A DNA stretch of 25,171 nt from a bacterium (GCA_021799155.1 JAJZBA010000001.1:1-25171); one strand, 5' to 3'; numbered from the stretch's first letter, positions 1 through 6,633 are shown. Made by a program: numbers and translations. The notes: generated from the letters alone by a model not told the origin.

Positions 1-200
1 CGATCTATTTTTATTTTATTTTTGACGCTTGACACTTGATTCATGACACATTTTTTCACTGGCGGGGGAGTAATAATCTTTTTTCTGCCAACCGGCTTAT
101 CGGGATTGCAAACAACGGCTTCGGGAATGAAACCTGCGTTTATAAGTTTTTCCAGTATAATTGCCGCAAATTCCGGCGTGCCGAAAAATATGTATTTCAT
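1..200 (-). CDS. fmt: Methionyl-tRNA formyltransferase, N-terminal part (runs off the window)
   Basis: Transfers a formyl group to initiator Met-tRNA in the cytoplasm. Reading leftwards from the ATG at 200, the protein starts MKYIFFGTPEFAAIILEKL, the nucleotide-binding start typical of Fmt (FxGTPxFA), and continues to the family signature KPVGRKK...PPPVK. About 66 codons are visible, so the formyl-folate site and the C-terminal domain lie outside the window. After PPPVK one expects a LAxxxxIPVxQP stretch; instead the DNA here (1-55) is an AT-rich repeat-like sequence encoding CVMNQVSSVKNKIKID, possibly an in-frame repeat insertion as in murC. It lies downstream of def on the same strand (121-bp spacer), the usual def-fmt pairing. 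No SD precedes the start. Confidence 0.88.
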   Translation of the reverse strand, partial: MKYIFFGTPEFAAIILEKLINAGFIPEAVVCNPDKPVGRKKIITPPPVKKCVMNQVSSVKNKIKID

Positions 201-321
201 AAAAGAATTTTTAATTTCTAATTTTAAATTTCTAATCAATTTTTAATGATTTAATTTTTAATGTTTGAAAATTGTAAAATTGAAAATTTAATGAAAATTG
301 AGAATTGAAAATTATAAATTA
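201..321. repeat. Low-complexity AT-rich spacer between def and fmt
   Basis: About 120 bp built almost only from variants of aatttttaat, tttctaattt and gaaaattgaaaat, with sense-like units on the left half and complementary-looking units on the right half, so it can fold on itself. It resembles the degenerate intergenic repeats elsewhere in the window (7780-7830, 8870-8912, 19315-19350). No gene or promoter is evident inside it. Confidence 0.5.
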
Positions 322-855
322 TCATAATTCAGATTTTTTAATAGCATATACATTCTTGCATTTATCAATAAATAGAATTCCGTTAAGATGGTCTGTTTCG
401 TGCTGAAAAACCCTTGCTAACAATCCTTCGGCTTTAATTTTTATTTTTTCGCCGTTTTTGTTTTGACCGATTAAAGTGATTTTTTCCGGCCGCTCCACCT
501 CGCCGTAAACGCCGGGAACGCTTAAACAACCTTCTTCCATTACCGACGTTTTTTTGGAAAATTTTATGATTTCCGGATTAAAAATGGCGTAGAATTTCTC
601 TTGAGCATTAGTGATAGCGTTAACACTATCGGTGTTAAAAGACGGCGTTTTTGGAATTAAAACTATAAACATTTTAAAATTTAAACCAATTTGATTGGCG
701 GAAAGTCCGATGCCTTTGGCTTTAATCATTGTCTCGCGCATTTTTTTGATTAAATCGTTTATTTCTTTTTTTGTGAATTTTCCAAAATCAAAATCCGCGG
801 TTTTCTGCCGCAAAAATTTTTCCTCAGATTTATTGTTGACGGTAAAGATTTTCAT
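322..855 (-). CDS. def: Peptide deformylase
   Basis: Removes the N-formyl group from nascent proteins; metal-dependent and cytoplasmic. All three family motifs are present: GIGLSANQIG (residues 48-57, catalytic Q55), EEGCLSVPG (metal ligand C110) and QHETDHLNG (H152, E153, H156). I chose the internal ATG at 855 (MKIFTVNNK), which matches the usual start of the family; an upstream ATG at 891 would add 12 residues with no homology. At about 177 residues the length is normal. A roughly 15-residue loop (about 70-88) between the first two motifs is longer than in textbook enzymes. Divergent from the small gene at 949 and followed by fmt, its functional partner. No SD is visible; a TATACT lies directly before the ATG. 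Confidence 0.95.
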   Translation of the reverse strand: MKIFTVNNKSEEKFLRQKTADFDFGKFTKKEINDLIKKMRETMIKAKGIGLSANQIGLNFKMFIVLIPKTPSFNTDSVNAITNAQEKFYAIFNPEIIKFSKKTSVMEEGCLSVPGVYGEVERPEKITLIGQNKNGEKIKIKAEGLLARVFQHETDHLNGILFIDKCKNVYAIKKSEL

Positions 856-894
856 TAGTATAATTAAATTACAATTCTCTGCAATATGCAAGAA

Positions 895-922
895 TTAATC
901 GAAGATATTGCTCTTTTATAAA
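895..922 (+). promoter_or_regulatory. Possible promoter for the small genes at 949 and 1169
   Basis: TTAATC (895-900), a 16-bp spacer and TATAAA (917-922) precede the strong SD of the gene at 949. The -35 match is weak, so this is only a candidate. Confidence 0.35.
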
Positions 923-948
923 ATATTTTGAGAGGAAAGGAGGATAAA

Positions 949-1134
949 ATGAAAGAAAAAATCAAATACGGCACCATGGATGAATTATTAAAAAATGAAT
1001 TAGAAAATCCTCAATTTTTCGAGGGAGGAAGAACGACGACGAATATCTCTGCTTTAGCTAAGAAGATGAAAGAATATGATCCTGATGGTAAAAAAGCCGA
1101 CGCAATAGCGGAGAAATACAGAAAAAAATTATAA
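949..1134 (+). CDS. Small hypothetical protein, 61 residues
   Basis: I do not recognise this family. The ATG at 949 is preceded by a strong SD (AAAGGAGG, 936-943, 5-nt spacer), which decides the start over an in-frame TTG at 928. The product is hydrophilic, rich in Lys, Glu and Asp, has no Cys, signal peptide or membrane segment, and its C-terminal half (ISALAKKMKEYDPDGKKADAIAEKYRKKL in outline) should be helical. It is followed 34 bp later by a second small SD-bearing gene on the same strand, and the pair ends at the terminator at 1368-1397, so they probably form a two-gene operon. Considered and not supported: a toxin-antitoxin pair, because neither product has a recognisable toxin motif. 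Confidence 0.75.
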   Translation: MKEKIKYGTMDELLKNELENPQFFEGGRTTTNISALAKKMKEYDPDGKKADAIAEKYRKKL

Positions 1135-1168
1135 TTGGCTAATAAACAACCAAAAATGGAGGTATTAT

Positions 1169-1357
1169 ATGCGTAATGCAATGACAGCGGCAAAAAGAGA
1201 CAAAAGACTTAGTAGCCCAACAAAATGGGATTCTACAACAATGCGCATAGAACACAATCGCGAGTTTACTCCTCTGGGCAGGCGCATCTACGGCGAAGAA
1301 AGACCGAGCGATATTATAAGAATATGCACAGAAATTAAAAAACACTATAAACCGTAA
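1169..1357 (+). CDS. Small basic hypothetical protein, 62 residues
   Basis: No family recognised. The start is fixed by GGAGG at 1158-1162 (6-nt spacer). The product is basic (many Arg and Lys: AAKRDKR near the N-terminus, FTPLGRRIYGEERP in the middle), soluble, without Cys or membrane segments; a nucleic-acid-binding role would be compatible with the charge but is pure speculation. It is the last gene before a clean intrinsic terminator and follows the 61-residue gene at 949 in the same direction. Confidence 0.75.
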   Translation: MRNAMTAAKRDKRLSSPTKWDSTTMRIEHNREFTPLGRRIYGEERPSDIIRICTEIKKHYKP

Positions 1358-1367
1358 TGCTTCCAAA

Positions 1368-1397
1368 CGGGGATGTCTAAAAACATCCCCGCTTTTT
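1368..1397 (+). terminator. Intrinsic terminator of the 949-1357 operon
   Basis: Perfect 9-bp stem CGGGGATGT (1368-1376) / ACATCCCCG (1383-1391), 6-nt loop CTAAAA, then CTTTTT. Confidence 0.9.
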
Positions 1398-1458
1398 ATA
1401 TGAAATTTTGTTCAAAAATATCTTTTCATTTTTTTATTGAGTTCTTTTGAATTTTTTT

Positions 1459-1494
1459 GGAAAATAAAATCCCCACACGTGAATCCGTATGGGG
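1459..1494 (-). terminator. Intrinsic terminator of the minus-strand 2208-1520 operon
   Basis: CCCCACACG (1471-1479) and CGTATGGGG (1486-1494) pair with one mismatch read on the plus strand but as a full 9-bp stem with a G-U pair in the minus-strand RNA; that RNA then continues ATTTTATTTT. Orientation and position fit the end of the gene at 1520. Confidence 0.8.
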
Positions 1495-1519
1495 AGTAAT
1501 AAAAGAACACTGGTAAGAA

Positions 1520-1918
1520 TTATTCGGGCGGGAGGAAGAGGCTGTCAGGCGCTTCAACAATAGTGCATTTTGCTCCACCTCTTCCGGTTGCTGAGCCAGA
1601 ATATTCTCCGACCCACAGTTCGCCTTCGCGCTTAAACTTGTAGTAAATGATGTCGTTGCGGTTGTCGTATTTCTTTGCAAACTGCGCCTCTTTCTGGGTG
1701 ATTTTTACATCGAACAGCTCCGATTCGCCAAAATGATCAAACATTTCACCGATCAACTCTTGTTCGTTGTGAGGGTTAGGGAAAATCACCCCCGAGTACA
1801 TGAATCTGCAAAGCCCTTCATTGATTACAACGCCGACTCCGCCCTCAACTTCTGACCGATGAGCAACACTCAGCCAATTTTGATTTTGAAAGAAAAACCC
1901 CTGAATCAAGTGTGCCAT
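1520..1918 (-). CDS. Hypothetical protein, 132 residues
   Basis: No family recognised. The start at 1918 (MAHLIQGFFFQNQNW) is fixed by GGAGG at 1925-1929 on the minus strand with a 6-nt spacer; an open frame extends further upstream but would overlap the preceding gene out of frame. The protein is soluble and mixed-charge. It has a Gly/Val-rich segment (about 25-33, VEGGVGVVINEG), an acidic FDHFGESELFDVK segment near the middle and a C-terminal part with alternating strand-like pattern (IIYYKFKREGELWVGEYSG). Only one Cys is present. It lies 59 bp downstream of the Cys-rich gene at 1978-2208 and shares its promoter (2320-2348) and terminator (1459-1494). The hydrophilic composition and consensus SD set it apart from the neighbouring housekeeping genes. 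Confidence 0.75.
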   Translation of the reverse strand: MAHLIQGFFFQNQNWLSVAHRSEVEGGVGVVINEGLCRFMYSGVIFPNPHNEQELIGEMFDHFGESELFDVKITQKEAQFAKKYDNRNDIIYYKFKREGELWVGEYSGSATGRGGAKCTIVEAPDSLFLPPE

Positions 1919-1977
1919 TCTACACCTCCTTATTGTATTGTTTGATTGATATGATTTGTTAATTTGAAATGGACTTA

Positions 1978-2208
1978 TTAACCGTTCAACCCGCCAGAAT
2001 ACGCAGAATGGCATGTCGGATAATCTTCGTTGAAAAACGAATGGCATGACTGACAGTGATTAATAATGAATCTTCCTTCATGACGGTAATAAATCTTAGT
2101 TTCTTTGTTGCATTTTGGGCATATTTCTGTTGTTTCTCCATACCTGATTGTAAGTAGTTTTTTCGCTTCCTTACATTCTTCGCAAATTTGTGCCTGATTC
2201 TTACTCAT
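1978..2208 (-). CDS. Small zinc-ribbon protein, 76 residues
   Basis: The protein carries three CxxC pairs plus extra Cys and His: CEEC (about residues 9-12), CPKC (30-33) and CQSC (52-55), with HxxxxxxNHC before the third and a further Cys in YPTCHSAY. The spacing of CPKC and CQSC around a basic YYRHEG segment looks like a zinc ribbon or rubredoxin-like knuckle. The function is unknown; binding of nucleic acid or protein partners is typical of such folds. The start at 2208 is fixed by GGAGG at 2213-2217 (4-nt spacer). It is first in the minus-strand operon with the 132-residue gene at 1520 and has a good consensus promoter at 2320-2348. Confidence 0.8.
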   Translation of the reverse strand: MSKNQAQICEECKEAKKLLTIRYGETTEICPKCNKETKIYYRHEGRFIINHCQSCHSFFNEDYPTCHSAYSGGLNG

Positions 2209-2319
2209 ATCGCCTCCTTTTGTCTAAAAAATTTTGTTGAATTTAAGACTTTTAACTTCTCGTTCTCCTTTCATTTTTTATTATTAATGTTCAGAAAATA
2301 AAAAATTTCATTTTCAAAA

Positions 2320-2348
2320 AACATATCAGAAAATCACCACCCTGTCAA
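2320..2348 (-). promoter_or_regulatory. Sigma-70-type promoter for the zinc-ribbon operon
   Basis: On the minus strand: TTGACA (2348-2343), 17-bp spacer, TATGTT (2325-2320). The predicted start is near 2313, giving a leader of about 105 nt before the ATG at 2208. The leader contains a 16-codon frame (starts MKGEREVK, minus strand about 2274-2224) without an SD; I do not call it a gene. Confidence 0.7.
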
Positions 2349-2446
2349 GCCCATGGCCAAAAAAATTCAAAAGGGCTCTTTAACCCGCCTACCACACCAG
2401 CCGGCGGATTCGGATGGGTAAATAAAGACTATATTTTGAAAAAAAC

Positions 2447-2746
2447 TCATTCTCCACTGCGTCTAATTCTCTTTTTTATTTTTACTGTTTTTAAAAACGA
2501 TTTATTTTGCAATACTTTCATAAAATACGCGCCCTTATTTTTTATGTTTTTCCTTTCCGCCACGTCTTTGGCGATTCTTAATAAATCGTCGCTATTATGC
2601 TTTTTCGCCAGCTTAATGTAAAGCGACTTATGTTTTTCGTCGTTTAATAACTGAGCGATCAAAAGACCTGTTAATTGGTATTTTTTATAGACCCGGCTCT
2701 TTTGGGCGCGTTCTTTAAGAATTTCCAAATAATCTTTTTCTTCCAT
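2447..2746 (-). CDS. Small basic helical protein, 99 residues, unknown function
   Basis: I use the ATG at 2746 (MEEKDYLEILKERAQKSRVY); longer in-frame extensions run through the divergent promoter region and are unlikely. The protein is all-helical in appearance, with heptad-like Leu/Ile spacing (LTGLLIAQLLNDEKHKSLY) and a very basic C-terminus (KTVKIKKRIRRSGE). No Cys, signal peptide or membrane segment. It ends with TGA. Such short basic helical proteins are common hypothetical proteins in Parcubacteria-like genomes, but I cannot name a family. It is divergent from the PerR-like gene at 2831 and shares an 84-bp intergenic region with it. Downstream (2360-2400) there is only a weak GC stem followed by T-rich sequence as a possible terminator. 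Confidence 0.7.
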   Translation of the reverse strand: MEEKDYLEILKERAQKSRVYKKYQLTGLLIAQLLNDEKHKSLYIKLAKKHNSDDLLRIAKDVAERKNIKNKGAYFMKVLQNKSFLKTVKIKKRIRRSGE

Positions 2747-2774
2747 TTTTATAATTCTATCAAATTTCAGGCTC

Positions 2775-2819
2775 TTGACAAATCTTTTATTAAGAATATT
2801 ATTTAAATAATAATTATTA
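2775..2819 (+). promoter_or_regulatory. Promoter with AT palindromes, probable Fur/PerR operator
   Basis: TTGACA (2775-2780), 16-bp spacer, TATTAT (2797-2802). The -10 hexamer lies in a perfect 16-bp palindrome TATTATTTAAATAATA (2797-2812), overlapped by a second perfect palindrome TAATAATTATTA (2808-2819). AT-rich palindromes of this type resemble PerR/Fur boxes (TTATAATnATTATAA), so autoregulation by the gene at 2831 is a reasonable inference. Confidence 0.7.
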
Positions 2820-2830
2820 CTAATAAGAAA

Positions 2831-3193
2831 ATGGAGAGAAAAACATCCCAAAAAGAAACAATCATTCAATATTTGAAAAGCGTCAAAAGTCATCCGACGG
2901 CCGAAGAAGTTTATTTGGCGGTTAAAAGAAAACTGCCGCGAATCAGCTTAGGAACAGTTTATCGGATTTTAAATAATTTCAAAGAAAAGGGAGAAGTTTT
3001 AGAATTAGAAGGCGAGATTAATCGCTACGACGGCTATGTAAAACCTCATAATCATTTTATTTGCGAAAAATGTCAAAAAATTTACGATATTGAAGAAAAA
3101 ATTGATTTAAAACCGGAGAAAATAAAAATTGGAAAAGTTAATAAATATCAAATTTATTTTTACGGTTTATGTAAAAAATGCAAAGGTCGATAA
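2831..3193 (+). CDS. Fur-family metalloregulator, PerR-like
   Basis: DNA-binding repressor of the Fur superfamily, 120 residues, shorter than typical Fur or PerR (about 140-150). The winged helix covers residues 1-60 (SHPTAEEVY, then SLGTVYRILNNF as recognition helix). The regulatory metal ligands of PerR are all at the expected places: H21, D67 (RYD), H73, H75 (KPHNHFIC) and D86. The structural zinc site is complete: C78, C81, C114 and C117. A ligand pair His-His with Asp at the RYD position favours a peroxide-sensing PerR-type protein over Fur, but this is inference. It heads a tight operon with a ferritin-like protein (17-bp gap) and a peroxiredoxin, both plausible targets. No SD; the leader is about 20 nt. 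Confidence 0.88.
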   Translation: MERKTSQKETIIQYLKSVKSHPTAEEVYLAVKRKLPRISLGTVYRILNNFKEKGEVLELEGEINRYDGYVKPHNHFICEKCQKIYDIEEKIDLKPEKIKIGKVNKYQIYFYGLCKKCKGR

Positions 3194-3210
3194 CGTTATA
3201 AATCAAAAAC

Positions 3211-3489
3211 ATGCTTTCACAAATACCAATCAATTTTGAAAAAGTTAAAAAAGAAGATTTGGACAAAGAAATTTTAAGAGTCGGAATGATAGCCGAGCTG
3301 GACGCAGTTAGTCTTTACGAACAGTTGGCGGAAATGACGGAAAACGAAAAAATCAAAAAAGTTCTCTTAGATATCGCCAAAGAAGAAAAAACCCATATCG
3401 GAGAATTTCAGGCACTACTTTTGGAGCGCGACCAGGAGCAGGTAGAGGAATTAAAAAAAGGAAAAGAAGAAGTCGAAGAATTAAAATAG
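3211..3489 (+). CDS. Ferritin-like protein of the encapsulin-cargo type
   Basis: A 92-residue two-helix ferritin-like protein. Residues 21-70 show MIAELDAVSLYEQLAEM and DIAKEEKTHIGEFQALL. The metal-ligand pattern E29 ... E59xxH62 has the same spacing as the encapsulated ferritins (E32, E62, H65 in the Rhodospirillum protein). The overall sequence resembles the N-terminal ferritin-like domain fused to encapsulin in Pyrococcus, including the closing EQVEELKKGKEEVEEL segment that in the fusion leads into the shell domain. Such proteins dimerise to form a di-iron ferroxidase site. No encapsulin shell gene is in the window, so it may act alone or with a shell encoded elsewhere. It sits between the PerR-like regulator and the peroxiredoxin, fitting iron and peroxide control. 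No SD. Confidence 0.85.
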   Translation: MLSQIPINFEKVKKEDLDKEILRVGMIAELDAVSLYEQLAEMTENEKIKKVLLDIAKEEKTHIGEFQALLLERDQEQVEELKKGKEEVEELK

Positions 3490-3526
3490 TAAAAAGTCGA
3501 AAATAATCACAAACAAAATAAATATT

Positions 3527-4093
3527 ATGGAAAATTTAATCGGTAAAAAAATTCAGGATTTTGAATTGGAGGCTTATCACGAAAACAAAATCAAAAAAAT
3601 CAAATTTTCCGATTACAAAGGAAAATGGATAGTTTTGATTTTTTATCCGGCTGATTTTACTTTTGTCTGTCCGACCGAACTGGAAGAAGCGGCCGAACTT
3701 TATCCGGAATTTAAAAAATTAGGAGCCGAAGTTTTAAGCGTTTCAACGGACACAGTTTTCGTTCATAAAGCCTGGCACGACGCCTCAAAAGCCATCAAAA
3801 AAATCAAATACCCGATGCTGGCCGACCCAACCGGAAAACTCTGCCGCGCTTTAGGGACTTATATCGAAGAAGAAGGTTTATCGCTGAGAGGAAGCTTTAT
3901 TATTGACCCCAACGGTGTAATTAAAGCTTACGAAATCCACGATAATAGTATCGGCCGAAGCGCCAAAGAACTATTAAGAAAACTTCAGGCCGCCAGGTTT
4001 GTTTCCGAACATAAAGGCCAAGTTTGTCCGGCAAGCTGGACTCCCGGTAAAAAAACCTTAAAACCGGGGCTGGACTTAGTAGGAAAAATATAA
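3527..4093 (+). CDS. 2-Cys peroxiredoxin (AhpC/Prx1 type)
   Basis: Thiol peroxidase that reduces hydrogen peroxide and organic hydroperoxides. The active-site motif PADFTFVCPTE gives T45 and peroxidatic C48; R121 (LRGSF) completes the site. The resolving cysteine is C167 in GQVCPASWTPG, so this is a typical 2-Cys enzyme of the Prx1/AhpC group, full length at 188 residues. A third Cys (C106) lies in KLCRALG. No AhpF reductase is adjacent, so electrons probably come from thioredoxin (inference). It is the last gene of the PerR-like operon and is followed by an intrinsic terminator. No SD. Confidence 0.95.
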   Translation: MENLIGKKIQDFELEAYHENKIKKIKFSDYKGKWIVLIFYPADFTFVCPTELEEAAELYPEFKKLGAEVLSVSTDTVFVHKAWHDASKAIKKIKYPMLADPTGKLCRALGTYIEEEGLSLRGSFIIDPNGVIKAYEIHDNSIGRSAKELLRKLQAARFVSEHKGQVCPASWTPGKKTLKPGLDLVGKI

Positions 4094-4117
4094 TCTGATA
4101 TAATTAAATTCAAAAAT

Positions 4118-4149
4118 AAAACCAGGGTGAGGCTGGTTTTATTTTTTTT
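4118..4149 (+). terminator. Intrinsic terminator of the oxidative-stress operon
   Basis: AAAACCAG (4118-4125) / CTGGTTTT (4133-4140), 7-nt loop, followed by ATTTTTTTT. Confidence 0.88.
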
Positions 4150-4155
4150 ATACGT

Positions 4156-4161
4156 TAAAAT
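4156..4161 (+). promoter_or_regulatory. -10 element placed for a leaderless thpR mRNA
   Basis: TAAAAT ends 8 bp before the ATG at 4170, so a start site at the usual distance would fall on or next to the initiation codon. No clear -35 is seen; the upstream DNA is the preceding terminator. Confidence 0.45.
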
Positions 4162-4169
4162 AAATAAGT

Positions 4170-4736
4170 ATGCGTCGTCTTTTTATCGCGATAAATCTGC
4201 CGGAAAATATCAAACGACAAATAGAAAACCTTGTTTCTCAAATAAAAATAGACGCCGATATCCGCTGGATCGCACCGGAGAATTGGCATTTAACTATTAC
4301 TTTTTTAGGCTATCAGCCAGATGAAGCAATTAAACTAATTTTAGAATCTCTTAAAGAAACAGCCGCAAGTTTCAAAACGCCGGAGATTAAATTCGAAAAA
4401 ATTATCTTCGGCCCGCCAAATAAATCTCCGAGAATGATTTGGCTGACAACCGCAAAAGAAACGTCTCAAAAACTTTCCACTATTAAAATTTATCTGGAAA
4501 ATGCTTTAATTAAGAACGGCGTGCGGTTTAAAAAAGAAAATAGAGAATATAACGGCCATCTTACTTTAGCGCGATTTCCTCAAACACAGATAACCCCAAA
4601 AATAAATACTTCGCACCGCTACGAATCAACATTGGCGTTTTACGCCACAAATTTAGATTTAATGGAATCGCGTCTTAAAAAAACCGGTTCGGAATATGAA
4701 GTTTTGGCAAAAGTGGATTTTTTAAAACAAATTTGA
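4170..4736 (+). CDS. thpR: RNA 2',3'-cyclic phosphodiesterase (2H phosphoesterase)
   Basis: Member of the LigT/ThpR branch of the 2H phosphoesterases, which open 2',3'-cyclic phosphates on RNA ends. Both catalytic HxT motifs are present: HLTITFLG (H40, T42) and HLTLARFP (H130, T132). The start MRRLFIAINLPENIK is typical of the family and the length (188) is normal. It ends with tandem in-frame stops TGA TAG. The S41 protease gene follows after 13 bp, so they are probably cotranscribed. No SD; a -10-like TAAAAT lies 8 bp before the ATG. Confidence 0.92.
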   Translation: MRRLFIAINLPENIKRQIENLVSQIKIDADIRWIAPENWHLTITFLGYQPDEAIKLILESLKETAASFKTPEIKFEKIIFGPPNKSPRMIWLTTAKETSQKLSTIKIYLENALIKNGVRFKKENREYNGHLTLARFPQTQITPKINTSHRYESTLAFYATNLDLMESRLKKTGSEYEVLAKVDFLKQI

Positions 4737-4749
4737 TAGAATTAATTCA

Positions 4750-5982
4750 ATGAAAAAAATTCTTAAAAATCGGTATTTTGCAATCGGTATTTTAATTATC
4801 GTCGTTGCCGCCCTGACCGGCGGGGCTTTTTATTTTGGATATAAAAGGGGGACGGAAAAACCGCAGACCGTTATTATTCGCGGAGTGGCAAATCTGGAAG
4901 AGGGGAATGTTGAAGCAGTTGATTTTTCTCTTTTTTGGGACGCTTGGAAAACATTAAAAGACAAATACGTTGGGGCAGATAAAATCAATAACCAAGACTT
5001 GGTTTACGGCGCGGTTTCCGGATTATTCGGAGCGCTGAAAGATCCGAATTCTGTCTTTTTTCCGCCATCGGACGCTAAAAAATTTGAAGAAGACATTGCC
5101 GGAGAGTTTTCCGGCATCGGCGCGGAAATCGGCATCAGAAACGACCAGTTAGTCATTATCGCTCCGCTTAAAAATTCGCCGGCCGAAAAAGCGGGTCTGA
5201 AAGCCGGGGATAAAATCATAAAAATTAACGACGCTTTTACCGTTGGCCTAAATGTTGACGAAGCCGTTAAATTAATCAGAGGTGAAAGAGGAACAAAAGT
5301 GATTTTGACAATTTCAAGAAACGGTTGGGAAAAATCAAAAGAAATTTCCATTATCAGAGATATTATTCAAGTCCCAACAATTGATTGGGAAATTAAAGAC
5401 AACAATATTGCTTATATTCATTTGTATAATTTTTACGAAAAAGCGCCGTTTTTGCTTTATCAAGCGATTTCCGAAATTGTTTTTAAAAATCCGAAAGGCA
5501 TTATTCTTGATTTGAGAGACAATCCGGGCGGATATTTAGAAGGGGCGGTTAATATTGCCGGTTGGTTCTTAGATCCCGGTAAAGTAGTTGTTAGCGAAGA
5601 ATTTCGTTCCGGCAAGAAAGAAGTTTTTAAAACTTACGGCAGCGGCTTATTTGACGGCTTTCCGATGGTTGTTTTAGTCAACGAAGGCTCGGCTTCGGCT
5701 TCGGAAATTTTAGCCGGCGCCCTGCGGGATAACAATAAAATTAAATTAATCGGCAAAAAAACTTTCGGAAAAGGAACTGTTCAGGAATTGGAAACGCTTA
5801 AAGACGGCTCAATGGTTAAAATTACAGTCGCTCACTGGCTGATGCCTAATGGCGGACTAATAGAAAAAAACGGCTTGAATCCGGATTATGAAGTCGACTT
5901 AACCGAAGAAGACGTTAAAGCCGGCAGAGACCCGCAGTTGGAAAAAGCAGTGGAAATTTTGAAATCGGAGATTTTAAAATAA
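4750..5982 (+). CDS. S41 C-terminal processing peptidase with PDZ domain
   Basis: Membrane-anchored serine protease of the CtpA/CtpB group, acting outside the membrane on C-termini of exported proteins. Residues 9-31 form an N-terminal membrane anchor (FAIGILIIVVAALTGGAF). An N-terminal S41 segment follows at 55-115, a PDZ domain at about 118-200 (FSGIGAEIG..., AEKAGLKAGDKI) and the protease core at 205-385. Catalytic residues: S314 in NEGSASASE and K341 in TFGKGTVQ, with Q345 near. At 410 residues the length is usual. It is directly downstream of thpR. The stop codon overlaps the first copy of the 113-bp inverted repeat (5981-6093). Confidence 0.93.
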   Translation: MKKILKNRYFAIGILIIVVAALTGGAFYFGYKRGTEKPQTVIIRGVANLEEGNVEAVDFSLFWDAWKTLKDKYVGADKINNQDLVYGAVSGLFGALKDPNSVFFPPSDAKKFEEDIAGEFSGIGAEIGIRNDQLVIIAPLKNSPAEKAGLKAGDKIIKINDAFTVGLNVDEAVKLIRGERGTKVILTISRNGWEKSKEISIIRDIIQVPTIDWEIKDNNIAYIHLYNFYEKAPFLLYQAISEIVFKNPKGIILDLRDNPGGYLEGAVNIAGWFLDPGKVVVSEEFRSGKKEVFKTYGSGLFDGFPMVVLVNEGSASASEILAGALRDNNKIKLIGKKTFGKGTVQELETLKDGSMVKITVAHWLMPNGGLIEKNGLNPDYEVDLTEEDVKAGRDPQLEKAVEILKSEILK

Positions 5983-6093
5983 ATTCCAAATCACAAACAA
6001 ATTTTCTAAATTCTAATTTCCAAATTCAAAACGTGAGTTTAGAATTTTGACATTTGATATTGTTTGTAATTTGGTGCTTGGGATTTGGAATTT
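5981..6093. repeat. 113-bp hairpin repeat, copy 1 of an inverted pair
   Basis: Begins AAATTCCAAATC and ends GATTTGGAATTT, so the element has its own terminal inverted repeats. It is the reverse complement of 6907-7019 at 111 of 113 positions; the only difference is the central dinucleotide (GT at 6033-6034 here, AC in the other copy). Related sequence encodes the signal peptide at 15060-15202. Confidence 0.92.
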
Positions 6094-6101
6094 AATATAA
6101 T

Positions 6102-6563
6102 ATGCAAGTAATTCTTCTCCAAGACATAAAATCGCTCGGTAAAAAATTTGACGTGAAAGAAGTCAAAGACGGTTATGCTCGCAATTTTTTAATTCCTAAA
6201 GGACTGGCAAAAATCGCAACCGATGCCGCAGTAAAAGAATTAGAATTAAAAAAAGCGGCTCAAGAAAAAGAAGAAAAAGAAACAAAGGATAAACTGGAAA
6301 CACTGGCCGAAAAATTGACGGATAAAGAATTTCAATTCGCGGTTAAGGTCGGAGAAAAAGATGAGGTCTTCGGTTCTGTTAATAAAAACGACATTAAAGC
6401 GTTGATTTGCGCAGAAATAGACGCCGATTTACGAAAACGCATCGAAGATAAAATAGAAATAAATTTAGAGCGGCCAATAAAAACACTCGGTGAACACCAA
6501 GTAGAAATTGATTTAGGAAAAGGAGTTAAGACGAAAATTAAACTGAAAGTACTTGCCCAGTAG
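6102..6563 (+). CDS. rplI: Ribosomal protein bL9
   Basis: Large-subunit protein bL9, 153 residues. The N-terminal domain carries the family signature (MQVILLQDIKSLGKK, then VKDGYARNFLIPKGLA). A long charged connecting helix follows (about 45-80, KKAAQEKEEKETKDKLETLAEKL), then the C-terminal domain (FGSVNKNDI ... IKTLGEHQVEIDL). bL9 has been reported as missing in some Parcubacteria-like lineages, so its presence is informative for placement. It starts 8 bp after the 113-bp repeat, has no SD, and is convergent with rpmA; the shared terminator hairpin includes its stop codon. Confidence 0.96.
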   Translation: MQVILLQDIKSLGKKFDVKEVKDGYARNFLIPKGLAKIATDAAVKELELKKAAQEKEEKETKDKLETLAEKLTDKEFQFAVKVGEKDEVFGSVNKNDIKALICAEIDADLRKRIEDKIEINLERPIKTLGEHQVEIDLGKGVKTKIKLKVLAQ

Positions 6564-6633
6564 TAAAAATTTGGTTTGCGCCTACGGCGCGCATTTTTTT
6601 ATAAAAAATGCAAACCAAAAATTTCACTACTGG
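6557..6633. terminator. Bidirectional terminator hairpin overlapping both stop codons
   Basis: The left arm begins CCAGTAGT (6557-6564) and ends TTTGGTTTGC; the right arm begins GCAAACCAAAAATTT and ends ACTACTGG (6626-6633). The arms pair over about 22 bp with a small slip. Inside are GCC-TAC-GGC and GCATTTTTT / AAAAAATGC. The last codons and stops of rplI (6563) and rpmA (6627) lie in the stem. Confidence 0.8.

Noticed and set aside
949..1357. Toxin-antitoxin pair
   Set aside because: The two small genes are adjacent and cotranscribed, but neither shows a known toxin fold or antitoxin DNA-binding motif.
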